A DNA stretch of 64,000 bases from Pleodorina starrii (lineage: Eukaryota; Chlorophyta; Chlorophyceae; Chlamydomonadales; Volvocaceae), in assembly GCA_030267565.1 (NCBI GenBank), contig BRXU01000029.1, forward strand, positions 257,501 to 321,500, read 5' to 3'. The notes beneath the pieces are model-generated. The model was not told where the DNA came from and did no database searches. It saw only the letters and a program-made list of their open reading frames with translations. The position numbers and the translations under genes are program-made. Positions within the stretch are counted from its first letter, which is position 1. Each line of letters opens with the position of its first letter. Positions 29,901 through 42,304 of the stretch are shown in pieces.

Positions 29901-32900
29901 TCACACCCCTGCCCGTCTCACACTGCGTGTCTCACACCGAGTGAGGTGTACGACACGGTACCGTGCCGTACCCCTTACGCCTGCGCTGCACGGCAACCGG
30001 CCCCGCTCTGCTGTTGTGCGGCACATGCGGCACATGCCGGAACTGGACAGGCACCTGGCGCGGCATCGACGTGGCTGTCAAGGTGATTGAGTTCCAGGAC
30101 CGCACCGCCGGCAACGAGCGGCTGCAGGCGCGAGCCATGACGGAGGCAGCCATCGCCGCCAACATCCAGCACTCGAACATCGTCACGACGTATTCGTACG
30201 ACATAAGGCCCTGCCAGGCGGAGGGCGGCCAGGACACGCCCAGCAGTACGCTGCTGGGCATAGGGCCCGGGCCCGAGGGCGGCCCCGCGGCGGGGGCGGC
30301 GGCGGCGAACCCGCGGCGACGCAGCGGCTCCAGCGATCAGAGCAACGGCAGCCAGCCGCCGCGCATGTGGAAGCTCTACCTCATACAGGTCGGGTCGGGT
30401 CGGCTGTGTGACTGAGAGGTCGGGTCGGGCCAGCTGTGTGGGGTGGCGTAGATGGGAGTACAGGCATCGGGAGTATCCGTTACTGCAAAGCGTGAGCGTC
30501 GCTGCAGCCGTGGCGCGCGCGGCATGGCGCCACGCCTGCTTAGCGCGGCACCGGGGCAGGTGCTGCTGCTGGCTGGCTGCCAGGGCCCGCGGCTCCCACG
30601 GCCTTCCCAATGCTCGCCTCCGCCTGCCCCGCGCTTGTCCGCCCTTGCCAGTGGAGTCCACAGGACACTGGATCTCTTTGTCACCGACAGCGCCACTCGT
30701 TGCATGACGCTCCTCCCGCGTCCCTCCCTCCCCGGTCGGCCCCTCGCGACGTTGCGCTCCCGGGCCCGCACCTGCCGCCTCTTTCACAGGAGTACTGTGA
30801 GGTGGGCTCTCTGCGGGTGGCGCTGGAGAACCACATGTTCCAACTGTCGGACGGCTCGCCCAACATGGTGGGTCGGGCGGTGGCGGGGTGGGTGACTGAC
30901 TGGGCGGGCGGGTTGCTGCGCTGCTGCGTGGGCCCAGGGGCGGGGCTGGGACGATACGCGCCGTAGGCAAAGACGACGTTGAATGGGGACGTGTGCGGAC
31001 TGAAGGACGGACGGGCTGAAGAGAGCTGGGAAGGGACGGGCCCTTGCCCAGCCAGCGTGCATCTGAGGACTGCCCCGAGGGCATATGGGACGGCGGCATT
31101 TTTGCCACGGACCCTCGTGGTCCTGCGGCGGGTCTACCGAAGGACCCTGCGCTCGATTGATCTGGGTGGCGGACACGGCCGTCACTTGGGGCTCTGTTTT
31201 GCACCCGGGAGCGCCTGAGTCCCGCCGGCGCCTTTCGCCGTGGTACCGCGCTCTTGGAAGCCAGGCAGGCAGCTGATCTGCGGAACCGCCGGCGCAGCGG
31301 CGCTCCCTGCGCGCCTCCCCCTGTCCGCAGCAGCTTGGTCAACAACGTCCGCACATCCGTCTCATGTTATATAATGGAGCATATCACGCCCTGATCCCCC
31401 TGTTGTTGTCGAGGGGAAACCGCCCGGCTCTCCCGGGCTGTATTACTCCCTGGTACATAGGCGAATGTTGATACCTTTATAACACTAGCCGCACCACCAG
31501 CGGCCTGTTCTTGCACGCCCTCACACATATCACGACGCCCGGTGAATCCCCCCCCCCCGCGCCCTCCTCCCGCGCCCTCCTCCCTCGCAGCCCATGATTC
31601 TGCGGCTGATGCTGGACGTGGTTCGCGGGCTGCAGCACCTGCACCGGAAGAACATCGTGCACGGGGACCTGACCCCGGGTGAGTATGGTGGGCTCGACCC
31701 GTCCCTCTCGTCCCCCCGCTCCTACTCATTCCGTCATGCCCTGTTCATGTCCTGTTCAGGCAACATCCTGCTCAAGGCTGACGTGTCTCGCCCCGGCCAG
31801 TACGTGGGCAAGCTGGCGGACTTTGGGCTGAGCGTAAAAATGAACCCGAGTCAGACCAGCGTGGACAACAACCGGACCGGCACGCCCTTCTACGCGAGTG
31901 AGCACAATACCGTTAGCGTCCAGCAGAATACCGTTAGGGTTCAGCAGAATACCGTTAGTTTCAGCAGAATACCGTTAGAATCCCGGCACTTCAGTGGGTG
32001 CTGGGCTGTCGAGAGCCGGGAGGTGATCGGTGGAGTGGGCGGCGTTGGCTGGATTACCGCAGGGGCTACATAGGCGGCTGCCCTTCGGGATTCTGACGCC
32101 ATGGCTGTGGACGGATTTGGGTAACTGCTACCGCCGTGCCGCGGTCTCCCAGCACGTCGGCCGCGGGCCTCCTCTGTCGTTCACGGGCACGCAAACCCGA
32201 CCTCTACATGCCTCCTTGCAGCACCCGGCAGCAGCATCCGGTCACTGCCTGCACGCAACGACGCAGTGGCGTGTCCCCGACTTGTCTGTGCGTATCGGGC
32301 GCATGTATGTGAGCCCTTCCCTGTTCAGTGCCGAGCAGCGGAACGTCCCTCGCACCTTCATCCACCCACCCAACCCTGCAGGCCCCGAGGTACGGCAGCA
32401 CGGCAACCTCACCAAGGCATCCGACGTGTACGGTGAGTGAGTGGAGGCGCACGTGGGCCCTGAGAGCAGCGGGCTACGGAGTCCGGACGCACATGAGAGA
32501 GGGTGCTGCTTGCGGGATTCTGTTGGCTTTTTTGCGCCTACGGCTATCTATGGCTATCGTGTTATAAACCTGCCGCCAACCGCGGTCCGCGCGTCACCAC
32601 ACCTCGCGCTCCCTGCCCCTCCGTCGCCGCGCGCGTCCAAACCCCCGCGTTCTCCTGCCTGCTTTCTCGCGCCTACCCGCCCGCGTCCGCCCGCTCGTCC
32701 GCAGCCATGGGCGTCGTGCTCTGGGAATTGTGGCACGGGCGGCCCTGCTACCAGCGCGTGCGCGGCGTCAAGCACTACATCCACGCCGCCGGCTACCCCG
32801 CCTTCCCGCCCGCCTGCCCCGGCACATACGCCGACCTGGCGGGTCGCTGCCTGCGCCGCGCGCTGGACGAGCGGCCGCCCCTGAGCGAGGTGCACGACGT

Positions 32901-34002
32901 GCTCCGGAACCTTCTGGGATCCGCGGTCAGCGGCGGCCTAAGCTCGGGCAGCGAGGGCTGCGTATCGGGCTCGCCCTCGCACGAGTGGCCCTTCCTGGCG
33001 AACCTCGGCGCCAGCGGGATGGGGCCGATGGGGGTGGGTGGCGGCGGCGGCGTCATGGGGGGCATGGGGCAGGGCAACGTCTTTGCGGCGGCGGTGGCGG
33101 AGTTTGGAGCCGGCGGCGGCGCAGGCGGGGGCGGGGGCGGAGGCGGGGGCGCCACGCCCGAAGGGAGCGGAACGGCGTGGGACGGCGGCGGCACGACGGG
33201 TTCCGCAGTCGCCAGCACCAACAGCTGGTTCCCTGCGGCGCTGGCGGCGGGCTTTCAGGCTGCGGTCCCTCCGCAGCACCAACAACAAGCGGCGGCGGTG
33301 GCGGCGGCAGCGGCAGCCCCGGGGAGAGCGGGAGGCTCGGGGAGGGGGACCCCAACCGCTGCGGTGGGGCCGTCGCCGCAAGTCAACACCTGTCTACAGG
33401 GCGGCGCAGCTCTCACCATAGCAGCAGCTCTCCATCACCAATTTCAGCAGGCCGCAGGCGCTGGGACGTGGCCGCGCGGGGGCTTGCAGCCGGGACACGG
33501 CCCCGCGGGCAACCCGCCGCTGGACGGCACCGCGCCGGCGGCCATTGCCCAGCGCACGCTGCCGCCGCTACCGCAGCAGCAGCAGCAGCGCCCCCTGGCG
33601 CACTGCTTTGCGCAGCCTCCTCGGTTGCTGGAGGGCCTGCTGGACGCCACTCCGTGCGTGGTGCAACTGGCCGCTGGCTACGAGGGACAGGCGGCGGCGC
33701 CGCAGGCGCCGCTGCCATCGCCCGCCGCCCTGCCCCGTTGCGGTGGCGCGGCGGAGGACGGCAGTCGGGCAGGGCCCGCCGCTCAGCAGTCGCTGAGACC
33801 CGGGGACGTGGAGCTGGTTGGCCGGCTGCAGGCGGGGGCGGCCGGCGGCGGCGGCGGTGGCTGTGCTGATGGCGATGACGGCGGGGGCGTCGCCGCGCCG
33901 CAGGGGGAGCTGCCAGCAGCTGCCTCCCAGGCTCGCTCGAGCTGCAGCCTCAAGCTGGGCACTGCAGAGCCCTTCGTGACGGCGCCGGGTTCCAACGGCT
34001 AG
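20940..34002 (+). CDS. Receptor-like protein kinase (TKL-type), 19 exons
   Basis: Predicted exons: 20940-21231, 21317-21522, 22495-22965, 23722-23897, 24586-24644, 25115-25209, 25761-25967, 26262-26419, 26759-26836, 27359-27575, 27922-28425, 28871-28935, 29413-29483, 30051-30388, 30790-30867, 31591-31678, 31760-31897, 32382-32432, 32705-34002 (4590 nt, 1529 aa). All phases agree. A signal peptide is followed by about 680 extracellular residues rich in N-glycosylation sites with hydrophobic strand-like repeats (PVLDL), possibly beta-helical. A TM lies near 714-738, followed by RQRRRRRAR. The kinase spans ~850-1169: GSGGFATVYRG, VAVK lysine, VHGDLTPGN catalytic loop (HGD, not HRD), ADFG, SPE. 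The 360-residue tail is Gly/Ala/Gln-rich. The intron after exon 3 uses GC-AG. Predicted to signal from the cell surface; ligand unknown. Confidence 0.85.
23462..23505. repeat. Near-perfect 44-nt palindrome in an intron
   Basis: The left arm (CGATTTTGTCGATAAACCG from 23463) is matched by a right arm with one TATC insertion, ending at 23505. The arms are about 20 bp with no loop. It lies in intron 3 of the receptor-like kinase gene and is AT-rich compared with its surroundings. Confidence 0.9.
26848..27115. repeat. GGCTGGCTGG-type minisatellite in an intron
   Basis: Degenerate reiterations of ggctggctgggcggctggga fill much of the intron between exons 9 and 10 of the kinase gene. Confidence 0.85.
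27225..27356. repeat. ACGCACCC-type simple repeat in an intron
   Basis: Irregular runs of acgcacccacgcactcacgc directly precede the acceptor of exon 10 (27359) of the kinase gene. Confidence 0.85.
31904..31978. repeat. Short intronic tandem repeat
   Basis: Four copies of AATACCGTTAG separated by cagcag-containing spacers of about 10 bp lie just after the donor of exon 17 of the kinase gene. Confidence 0.85.
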
Positions 34003-37000
34003 GGCAGCCTGGGGCGTGTGGGCCAGCTGACGTCCAATGGGCGGTGCTCCGTTGCCGCGCAGCACGGCCCGCGGGCGGACAGGAGGAACGCAGCGCACTG
34101 CCAGCCGGCCGTGCGCTGCGGCCCGTCCGTCCATCCGTCCGCGCGTCCTCTCCTCCTTCTGGGGCGTGTGGGCGCCTTGGTTGCGTTGCATCGCTGCACG
34201 TTTTCTGTGTCTCATGGTTCCCACACACTCACACACACACGCCAGCCGGTGTATCCAGCCGCGTAGGCAGGACTTGAATGCGGACAGAGGAAGGAGGCCA
34301 GTGGCGTGCTCTCCCGGCATCGGGGATTGTGAGCTTGGCGGCTGCATCGTTTTCGAATGCCTCGTGACTGTAATTACTCATGTTGGTAGGGAGCAGAAAC
34401 AGGGAAGGCAGCGAGGACGCGACGCGGGAGAGGAGGCCGGGGCGTGAGTGGAAACGGTTTAGGGGGTAGTCCAGCCAAAGAAGCTTGGAGCGGGCGGGGA
34501 GGGGGATGAGAGTGCCGTGCGACATGCGACATGCCCGGGGCCAGCGGGTGGGCAGCCGCTGCAGAGGTCAAGGGCCCAGCGGGCCCTGCGGGAGAGCTGC
34601 GGCGTCTGCGCGGCCGACGGAGAGAGGCGCACGGTAGGGTAGGAAGGCCCGGAGCATACTGCGGCATGCGTTCATGTGTGCTGTTTGCGCGCTGTTCACT
34701 TCATATATGCGAGGCAGCTCAGGCAGGACTTTGTGATGGATGGAGCAATGGGAGCCTGTCAGCGAGCCCCGCCAGGCTGCTGCATGAGGCGACAGACAGT
34801 GGTGGCGAGCTGCATCTCGCTGCGGCCGCTGGAGCTGCCGCGGCGGCGCGCATTAGCGGTCGACAGTGCGGGCCAGGGGGATTGCGGGGCGGGGCGGGGG
34901 GCCTTAGTTAAGCTGCGCTCGTCGCTGTCGCCGTGCGTGTCCTGTGCCGAAATGGTGTGTTGGCTCGCAGTTTGTCAAGAGGTTTGTCCTATTCATTTTA
35001 TGCATGCAGTGTAGCCCGCAACTCGTTGGTGGGCGGCGGCGGTGAGCCGCTTAGCGCCACTGGATGGGCCCCGCTGACGCCGCGGCGGAGCGACCCCGAC
35101 GGAACGCACGCCAGTCCAGACTCAAACGGTCGTGAAGACAGAGACGCGAACAAGGGATGTGACTGGACGCTTTACGATATCGAACCGACTTATTGAGGAA
35201 GCATGGTAGGAAGGTAGGAAGCAGAGGTCTCGGTAACAGCAGTAGAGGGGCAGGTGCCTTGCACCGCGTTTCCGTGCGAACACGGCGACGCGTTTCACCT
35301 GACTGCTGGGCGGCCCTTCCGCAGGCCCAGCCCTCGTCAGCCCAGCTCATGAATTCAGCTCCCCGGCCCGGAAAGCGGGTGGAAGGGGTCGCGGTTGCCC
35401 ATGTGTGGCCGACTTGTTGAGCCACTACTGTTGCTGTTGCTGCGGTCGGTCGTTCGTTCGTTCGTGCTATCCGTGCTGGCCATTGGCCCCAGAAAACCCG
35501 GGACTCGGTAGGACGTATGCGTTGGCGCAAAGCATACGGCATGTACGGCATGCTTGCAACTGTGCAGTACTGCGTGGTTTGGGGTTGCGTGCTTGGCGCT
35601 TGCAACGTTGTGTGTCGGCATCCTGCCGATGAGATGGGGAGGCATCCTGGGCCGCGTGTGCTGTGCTGCGCTGTGCTGTGCTGCTGGCCCGTCCCAGGGT
35701 CTCAGGGGCTGGTGAGTGGACTTCGGCTGTTGGTGTTTGGGGCTGTGTCGTATCGCCGGCGCCGTGCCCCTCCCTCCACACAGGGCCAGAGAGGTGCATT
35801 GTGGCATTAGATCGCCCATTTGGATCGCGACGTTTTTGTTTTTCCTTTCCTTGTCGTCGCTGTTTTCGTTGACGCTGATCCGCTCCTATGGTGCTGCTGC
35901 TACGATGCGACATTGGCAGGTTGGCAATGCTGTAGAGGAGGAAGTGATCTGCTGCATTGCGCCGGTGATGACGGACGGTTCGTTTGCCTTCGGCCGTGCA
36001 GGCGGGAGCGTCGTTGGTTCCTCCCTCATCTGGCCACCGCCGCCGCCGCAGCCGCCAACAGCCGGGCGCTAACAAGTACTGTATTATATGTTCGGTGGGC
36101 CGTTCCCTAGGTGGGTCATCCCCTAGGTATTTAATATCTCGACGTCTGAATGCCCACCGCCGCCATCTCCGCTAATGTCGGTGGTAGTTGTAGTGGTGGT
36201 TGCGCGCGTGTCAAGTCCTGCGTTGCGCTTCTTGTGTAGCGCAGATGGGGCACACGCCAGTTCTCGGGGCGGTGCGGGGTTATGGCTCGTTCAGATGGAT
36301 TCCGTGGGGCGCCTGGATGGAGGGGCGCTTGGATGGAGGGGCGCGAGCACGTAGGGGTGGGGAAGAGGGTTCTAGGGTATGAGTGGCCGGACACGGGGCA
36401 GGCTCGACCGGGCGGGCGGGGCGCGTGAACTGGCGACAGCGGCGCCGGCAATGTCAAGCCGAGGGATGGGTTAAGCCGGGGGATGGGTTCTGCTGCTGTA
36501 TGGCCGAGAATTGCCACATAAAGGCGCGAGTGTGAACGGGGTTTTGGGGGCGGGGCGTGTGGGCCGCGACAGTAGCCGTAGAAGCCATAGGCGCGGTCAG
36601 AGACGTGCGTCGTCGCCGTAACAAGGCCGTGCATGGTAAAACTTGTCTTGCTTGGGGATGTAGGGAAGGCGCGTTTTCGTTGGTTTCGATTGCATCGTGC
36701 AGCGCTGTTGCAGTCGCAGCGCTGTGATGTTGGGGGGAGGGGCGATGCGCTTGGGTATATGCTGATGCGTCGCTGTTGGGGTGGGGGGCGGGGAGCGCTA
36801 GGGACTGACGTTAGGGCGCGAGCCGTGCAGACGACGTACGCCGCGCAGTGCAGTGCAGTGCAGTGCATGGATCAAAGCCCCGCAAACAAATCTGGCAATT
36901 TGTGGAATGCGGCTTTTGTGGGAGCGGCCGATAAGGGTGGGGGCCCGGGCCAATTCGCGCGAGGACCCCATCCACAGCTTCGACCTCCGAGCCGGGCCGC

Positions 37001-37187
37001 TGCTCCTTCTCGGGATACCGTACCCCGGAATGTTGCTGTGACGGTATTCCTGAATTTCCCACGGAAGTCCCCCAGACCTCCCACGGAAAGCCGAATCCGT
37101 CGCTGGCGCAATCGCGGCAATCGGTCTGTTTGTAATGAAACGTTTTTTTCCGGCTAGCCGTGCACAGGAAAGAGTGAGTTACCGTTC
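34003..37187. other. 3' UTR and intergenic region, no gene recognised
   Basis: The first ~370 bases are probably kinase 3' UTR. Several GC-rich open frames of 100-250 codons exist on both strands, but none has domain-like sequence or consistent splice structure. The last few hundred bases should hold the promoter of the gene starting at 37188. Confidence 0.4.
34369..34373 (+). terminator. TGTAA poly(A) signal for the kinase gene
   Basis: TGTAA, the polyadenylation signal typical of volvocine algae, occurs 367 bases after the kinase stop codon. Confidence 0.5.
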
Positions 37188-37870
37188 ATGGACACATTCA
37201 TCAGGCGGCGGCCACGCCTTGGCGCAGCTTTCTTGAGCCCGTGGTATGCAGAACATAGCAGGGCTTCGCGCCTAAACGGTTGGGCGAGGAACCACGACAT
37301 GTCCTCAGCTGCCGTCGCGAGCGCTCTGTGGACCTCGCCACAAGAGATTGGAAAGAGGTCCTTTCTAGATTGGCTCGCGGCCCACACATCCTTTTGCAAG
37401 CCGCTTCATCACTGGGAGGGCCGGCTCCAACTGTCGGAGCGCGACGGTTTTCTGCAGCTCCGCGGTCGGCACAAGAGCACCGGTGCTGAGGCCCGGTACT
37501 CCATCAGACCATCTGAAATTAAGGACTTGTATCTGGGATTCGATGACACTTTCACCTGGGTAAGTCGCGAACCGACAAATTTTCAACTGCTCTGAAAAGT
37601 CGGGCACTGCACTGTCGCTCGTAAAAGTAGTTGGCCGCTGCGAAAACAAAGGTGCGTGTGTCTTATTTTTTGCAGTTTGCGGACCGGAGCTTGGGACTTG
37701 CGTTCAAGCCGTTGAGGATGACGTTCGACTGCGACTCGGATTCTGCTGGCGCGCCCCAGTTGCAAGCCTTGTACCTAATACTGGAATTCACGCGCTGGCG
37801 CCGAGGTTCAGCGAACGAGGCCTGGTTCGATAAGCTACAAACTTGGAGACAGGGAGGAGCAGTTGAGTAA
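37188..37870 (+). CDS. Unknown protein, two exons, possible PH-like fold
   Basis: Predicted join 37188-37559 and 37676-37870 (567 nt, 188 aa). The donor TGG|GTAAGT and acceptor TTTTTTGCAG|TTT are strong, and both exons are phase 0. No signal peptide or membrane segment. Residues ~75-180 read like alternating strands (GRLQLSERDGFLQLRG, IKDLYLGFDDTF, GLAFKPLRMTF, ALYLILEF) followed by a C-terminal helix (ANEAWFDKLQTWRQ), a pattern compatible with a small PH-like beta-barrel. That is inference from the pattern only, and I do not recognise the family. An upstream exon cannot be excluded. Neighbours give no functional hint. Confidence 0.65.
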
Positions 37871-40800
37871 CGACCTTGTGCTTCCAAATGGTGGTGCCCC
37901 CTGCATAAACCCTTTCGCTCCTCCACGTCCAAAAGGGCGGAAGGGAGCTCTCACTTATCTAAGCAGGCTTAAGGGAGGTCTCGAGGCTTCTGCAAATTTG
38001 AGGGACACTGACTTTAGATTAGTAAGAGAGCAGTCCGTGCCTGAAATGTCAGGAAGAGCATCTTGACCAAGGACTCATTACCCGGACCGATAACGCACTA
38101 CCCGTTGTGGTTGTTACAGTGGGCTCCGGTTCCAGACTCGGGAGCCAGGGTGGAGCCCACGGACCCGCTGTCCTGATGCGTGTTGTTGCTTGGTACTTGC
38201 GGTACGTCTGACGATTGGGTTGTTTTAGGGTTTGCCGATGTGCGGCGTGGCGTGCAGCACTCGTGGAGCCCTCTCAAGCCACCATCTGCAGCTGATGGGA
38301 GACGAGTGCGTTCTGGGTTGGGAGCTTGAGACCCAATTAATATTACTGAAGGTTTTCTGAGTGCAACGCTAGAAAACCAAGGTTTTCTGTGAACTCAGAG
38401 GAGTTGTGCCCTCATAAGGGCGTTGGTACGACACATGGTGCCAGTTAAGGTGTCCGCGAAGGCGTGGAGGAGTGATTTTCGGGTTTTGTAGCTACATAGG
38501 GTGGTTGCTGCGAGGCTGTGGGCATTAAGGCCTTAGCGATAGCTTTCGCGGTAGCCGGCCCTCACCCGGCCTACCTTTCGCGGTAGCCGGCCCTCACCCG
38601 GCCTACCTACCGAATAAGGACGGCTTTCATTGCTTGCAGGTACCCTTTGTGTGTAACGAACGATGATTTCTCATGAAAATTAATATTATCAGTTTCGCAA
38701 CGAGATCCAGACAGCGCTACCAATGGCAGCAGCAGCAGCAGCACCACCACCCCTACGCCAGTACGCCCACGTCATGTCATGTCATGCGCATAATTCGTCA
38801 TGTTACCGGCACACACCGGGTCAAGGCTACCCGCGTTTGCAGCTCCGTCTGCGGAAGTACCGTAAACTCGTGACCTTGGTACTACTCGCGCTCCGACAGA
38901 CGTCTGTACCAGACCAGACACCTGTACTACGTCGTACTATACGGCAGCGGTGCGCACCGCCTTGTCCTGCGTCGTCCCAATGGTCGTGTGCCATTGCCAC
39001 AATCCAGCCGTGTAGCATGAACCCCCGCTTGTATGTGTATGTGTGTGTGTGTGTCTCTGGCGACTCCTCGCCCCCTGCACCGGCCTTCCAAGTTCCATCT
39101 CCCGCCAATGACCCACCTCCCCAAAACACCCAACATGCACAAACATCGTACATATGGTACACGCGCATGGCCCCCTCCCTCCCCCCTCCGTCGCGGACAC
39201 ACACACACACACACATGCCGTCGGCCCCCCTCCAACCCGCCTCAAGGGGCCAGTGCCAATGCTGGGAACATGCACTCAATACCGGTATGAGGTATGTTCC
39301 CCTTGACATGCCAATCCCAATATGTCCTCGAAATGCGTCCTCGAAAGTCAATGCACAGAATGAAGAGCTCGTCCCCCAACCTTGATCCACCCTGATGCCG
39401 TATCCAGCCCCCAAGTACTAAGGCGCGCGCACGCTGTCCATCCGTCGGTCCTACACACACATACACATACATACACACACAGACACACACATCTGCGGAC
39501 CGACCGGAGCCTGAGACGTGTGGCGACCCCAGGTCTAAGTTCTGGGATTGTAACACACAAACCCACAAACACACACATACACAGAGACAAGCACGCACAC
39601 ATAGTCGGGTTGTTGTGGGTAATCCGGACGCCGAGCACCACACTGCCGGCGCGGTCTCCAACCTCCTGGCAACTGCCCAACAAGCCCCCCAAAACTACCG
39701 TCGCACCGGGCGAAACCGAGCCGGGGCTCAGCTCAACCCCCCTACTTCCTACGCGCGCGCACACACACATACACATGCCCATGAGCCCATCCATTAACCA
39801 AACGCTATTTGTCTTTTTGGGCTGGCTTAGGTTTTTTATCCACCCACCCCACCCACCCAAACCAAGCACGCACATCAAGCAAAAAGGCACTGCCATGTAC
39901 GACAGATACCACCGTACATGTGCACGGCCAGTACTCTGCGCCAGGCTTCCGATGCGGGCAGCAGAACGCGACCTCCCACCTCCACCTCCACCTCCACCTC
40001 GCCGCCCTCTTCATTTCTCTTTAGGGTTTCCGCTTTTCCGGTGCAATGGCGCCTAATGGTCGACACAACGCAGGCACTGCCTGTACGACCCACATGACCA
40101 AATCGATGCCAGGTGCCGACCCATATTGCCATCGATGCCTGTGGCGCGCCGGCACGGAGCAGACGCCGATCCATGGGTCAAAAGGTCGTGTCTGGGCTAA
40201 CTAACTCACTCTCCTCAGGCTCTCACCTGGGATGGGTGGCGCAAGCTCACACCTCCGGTCTTTGAGGGAAGGGCGCAAGCAACACCCCGTCAGCCTGGTT
40301 TGCGAAAGGCGGCCCCGGTCGTACGACACGGTACGACACGGTGCGGAGTCCGTGAGATGGCGGGACGTGCTTTGGCCTCGGATCCGGCCCTCAAACGTTG
40401 CGCGTCGGCTAGGTGCGAAGCCAAGCTGAGAGCAGCGCATAAACCTCTAAAGCGGTTGACCGTTGGCAATCTGCTTGTGCTGTACTGCAGCGCACAGCAC
40501 ACAAGCAGAGGCAAATCGACACGAGCCGCCCTCGCAATGTCACCATGGCACAAAGCTGTGCGTGGGGGCTGCCCGGCCGGCCGACTGGCATGCCAGCCGA
40601 CTGTGACCACCCAGGACACGGTTACCAGCCGTACCAACTGCCAACCGACATTCCAACCGTGGCCTGCTGGCCTCCCGTCCAACCAACAGCAGCCCGCGGG
40701 TCCGACCCGCGGATCGTTTGACGTCTCGCCGAGCGCCCATCTCGTTAGGCCTCCCCCCAGTATTGCTGGGTTCTGGGTCCGTTCGCTAACACCTTCTCCT

Positions 40801-41501
40801 TCTCCGCTGCGAAATTCTCTTTATACCTCCCAGCGGAGGGGAGCGGGGACCAAGACTGCACCGCCCGCAATGTCCGTTGTGTCCGTTGTGTCCGTTATGC
40901 CCGTTGGTACAAATCGCACAACGCATTAGAAACAGAGTCACCGGTGCGCTTCACGGACTGGTCGCCTCGCTCGCGGGTAATCCACCGGTGTCGTCGTACA
41001 CCCGCTACACCCGCGCAGCCACCCATCGGATATTTTACACACACGGAGGGAGGGAGGGAGGGAGGAGATGGACGACAATATTATATTATTAAGTCGCCAG
41101 TCGCGAAGCGTCGTGCTCCGGGCGAGCGTGTACGTACGTTTGTGTGGCTCGGGTTTGCGTGTGCGGCAACGCGTGCGTGAAACCGGCGGCGGCCACTCAC
41201 ACGCACGCACCCACACACGCATGCATGCATGCACGCAGCCCCGCTGCTGACCGTCTTCCTCTCGACGCTGTCCGTAGGATCACAGGAGAAACCCGCCCGT
41301 GCGTCCCGTGCCCGCGAGGCGCCTCCAAACCTACACCCTGGATGACCGCCCACACGAGTAACGCTCACGCCCCCACCCTACATCCTGAGCCCCCACTGCC
41401 CCGCCGCCCCGCGGCCCCGCCGCCCCACTGCCCCGCGGCCCCGCCTGCCCCGCCGCCCCGCCTGCCCCGCCTCCGTCAAGCACAGGAAACGGCCGAGAGC
41501 G

Positions 41502-41534
<33 letters not shown>

Positions 41535-42304
41535 GCAGCTGCGCCTCGTTTGCAACTGGCACAGCCATCCTGCGAGCCCGTGCCCGTCAAATGTCAGTGA
41601 GATAGTGACCCATGGGTCGGTGGGTCGGTGGGTCGGTGAGTCGCCGATACGAAATACCGGTTGGTGCGTCCGCGCGCACGGCCGCCTCCTCCCGTTCCGC
41701 TCGCGGCCAAATGGGCCTACGCGGAGTCCTTCGCGGTTCGCGGTTCGCTGCTCGTCAGTCGTGTAGTCGCCACTCATCAGCCCCCCTCACTCAGCCCCCA
41801 TTAGCCCAAGCAGCGCTTCGCAGCGCCCTATTGTGGTGCGACCCGCGGGTCATCGCGGTCATCGCGGCGAGCCCCACCAATACACGCATGCCGTACATAT
41901 ACACACATATGCACACACACACACATACACGTAAACCTGCGTCCTGCACTTCCCGCCCTTGGGTCACCGGGCGGTAGTCGCGCGACCCGCCTCTCCGGTA
42001 TACGGTACACCCGCCCGCCGCGGCAAGCACGACACACGACCACTGGCACATACGTGATACGCACATACGTGATGTGCGCCCATAGGCGCGCGGCGCAGTG
42101 CGGCGCAGTGCAGTACAGTGCAGTGCAGTGCAGCCGTCCCACGGGTCGGCGAGACCGGCGAGGCCCCAAACTCCACACCGTAGCGCCCCGAGGGCGCGAT
42201 TCCCTAGCCGTCGGCAATGGCGACGGCGACAGCTACGCTGGCGGCGGTGGCGGCGGCGGCTGACCCTAAAAGTGAAAACAAACGGTGTATTGTGGGTCGT
42301 ACTC
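37871..42304. other. Intergenic region with simple repeats and hairpins
   Basis: No convincing gene. Contents: a hairpin at 38119-38160 (GTGGGCTCC/GGAGCCCAC), a GGTTTTCT/AGAAAACC inverted repeat near 38350-38377, a 32-bp direct repeat at 38543-38606, CA-rich tracts at 39040-39780 and 41890-41930, and three exact GACCC-NN-GGGTC palindromes (41607, 41840, 42371; the last lies just inside the RING gene's last exon). A TGTAA near 38652 could end the gene at 37188-37870. The right end should include the 3' UTR of the minus-strand RING gene. Confidence 0.4.
38543..38606. repeat. 32-bp direct repeat, two copies
   Basis: Two adjacent identical copies of ctttcgcggtagccggccct plus cacccggcctac. Confidence 0.9.

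Noticed and set aside
32730..33869. Long alternative frames over the kinase tail on both strands
   Set aside because: They are Arg/Gly-rich shadows of the GC-rich last exon, which continues in frame from the kinase domain.
36131..36868. Minus-strand frame of 245 codons
   Set aside because: Composition is Pro/Arg/Ser-rich without domain-like sequence, and there is no splice or promoter support. Long frames are expected in GC-rich DNA.
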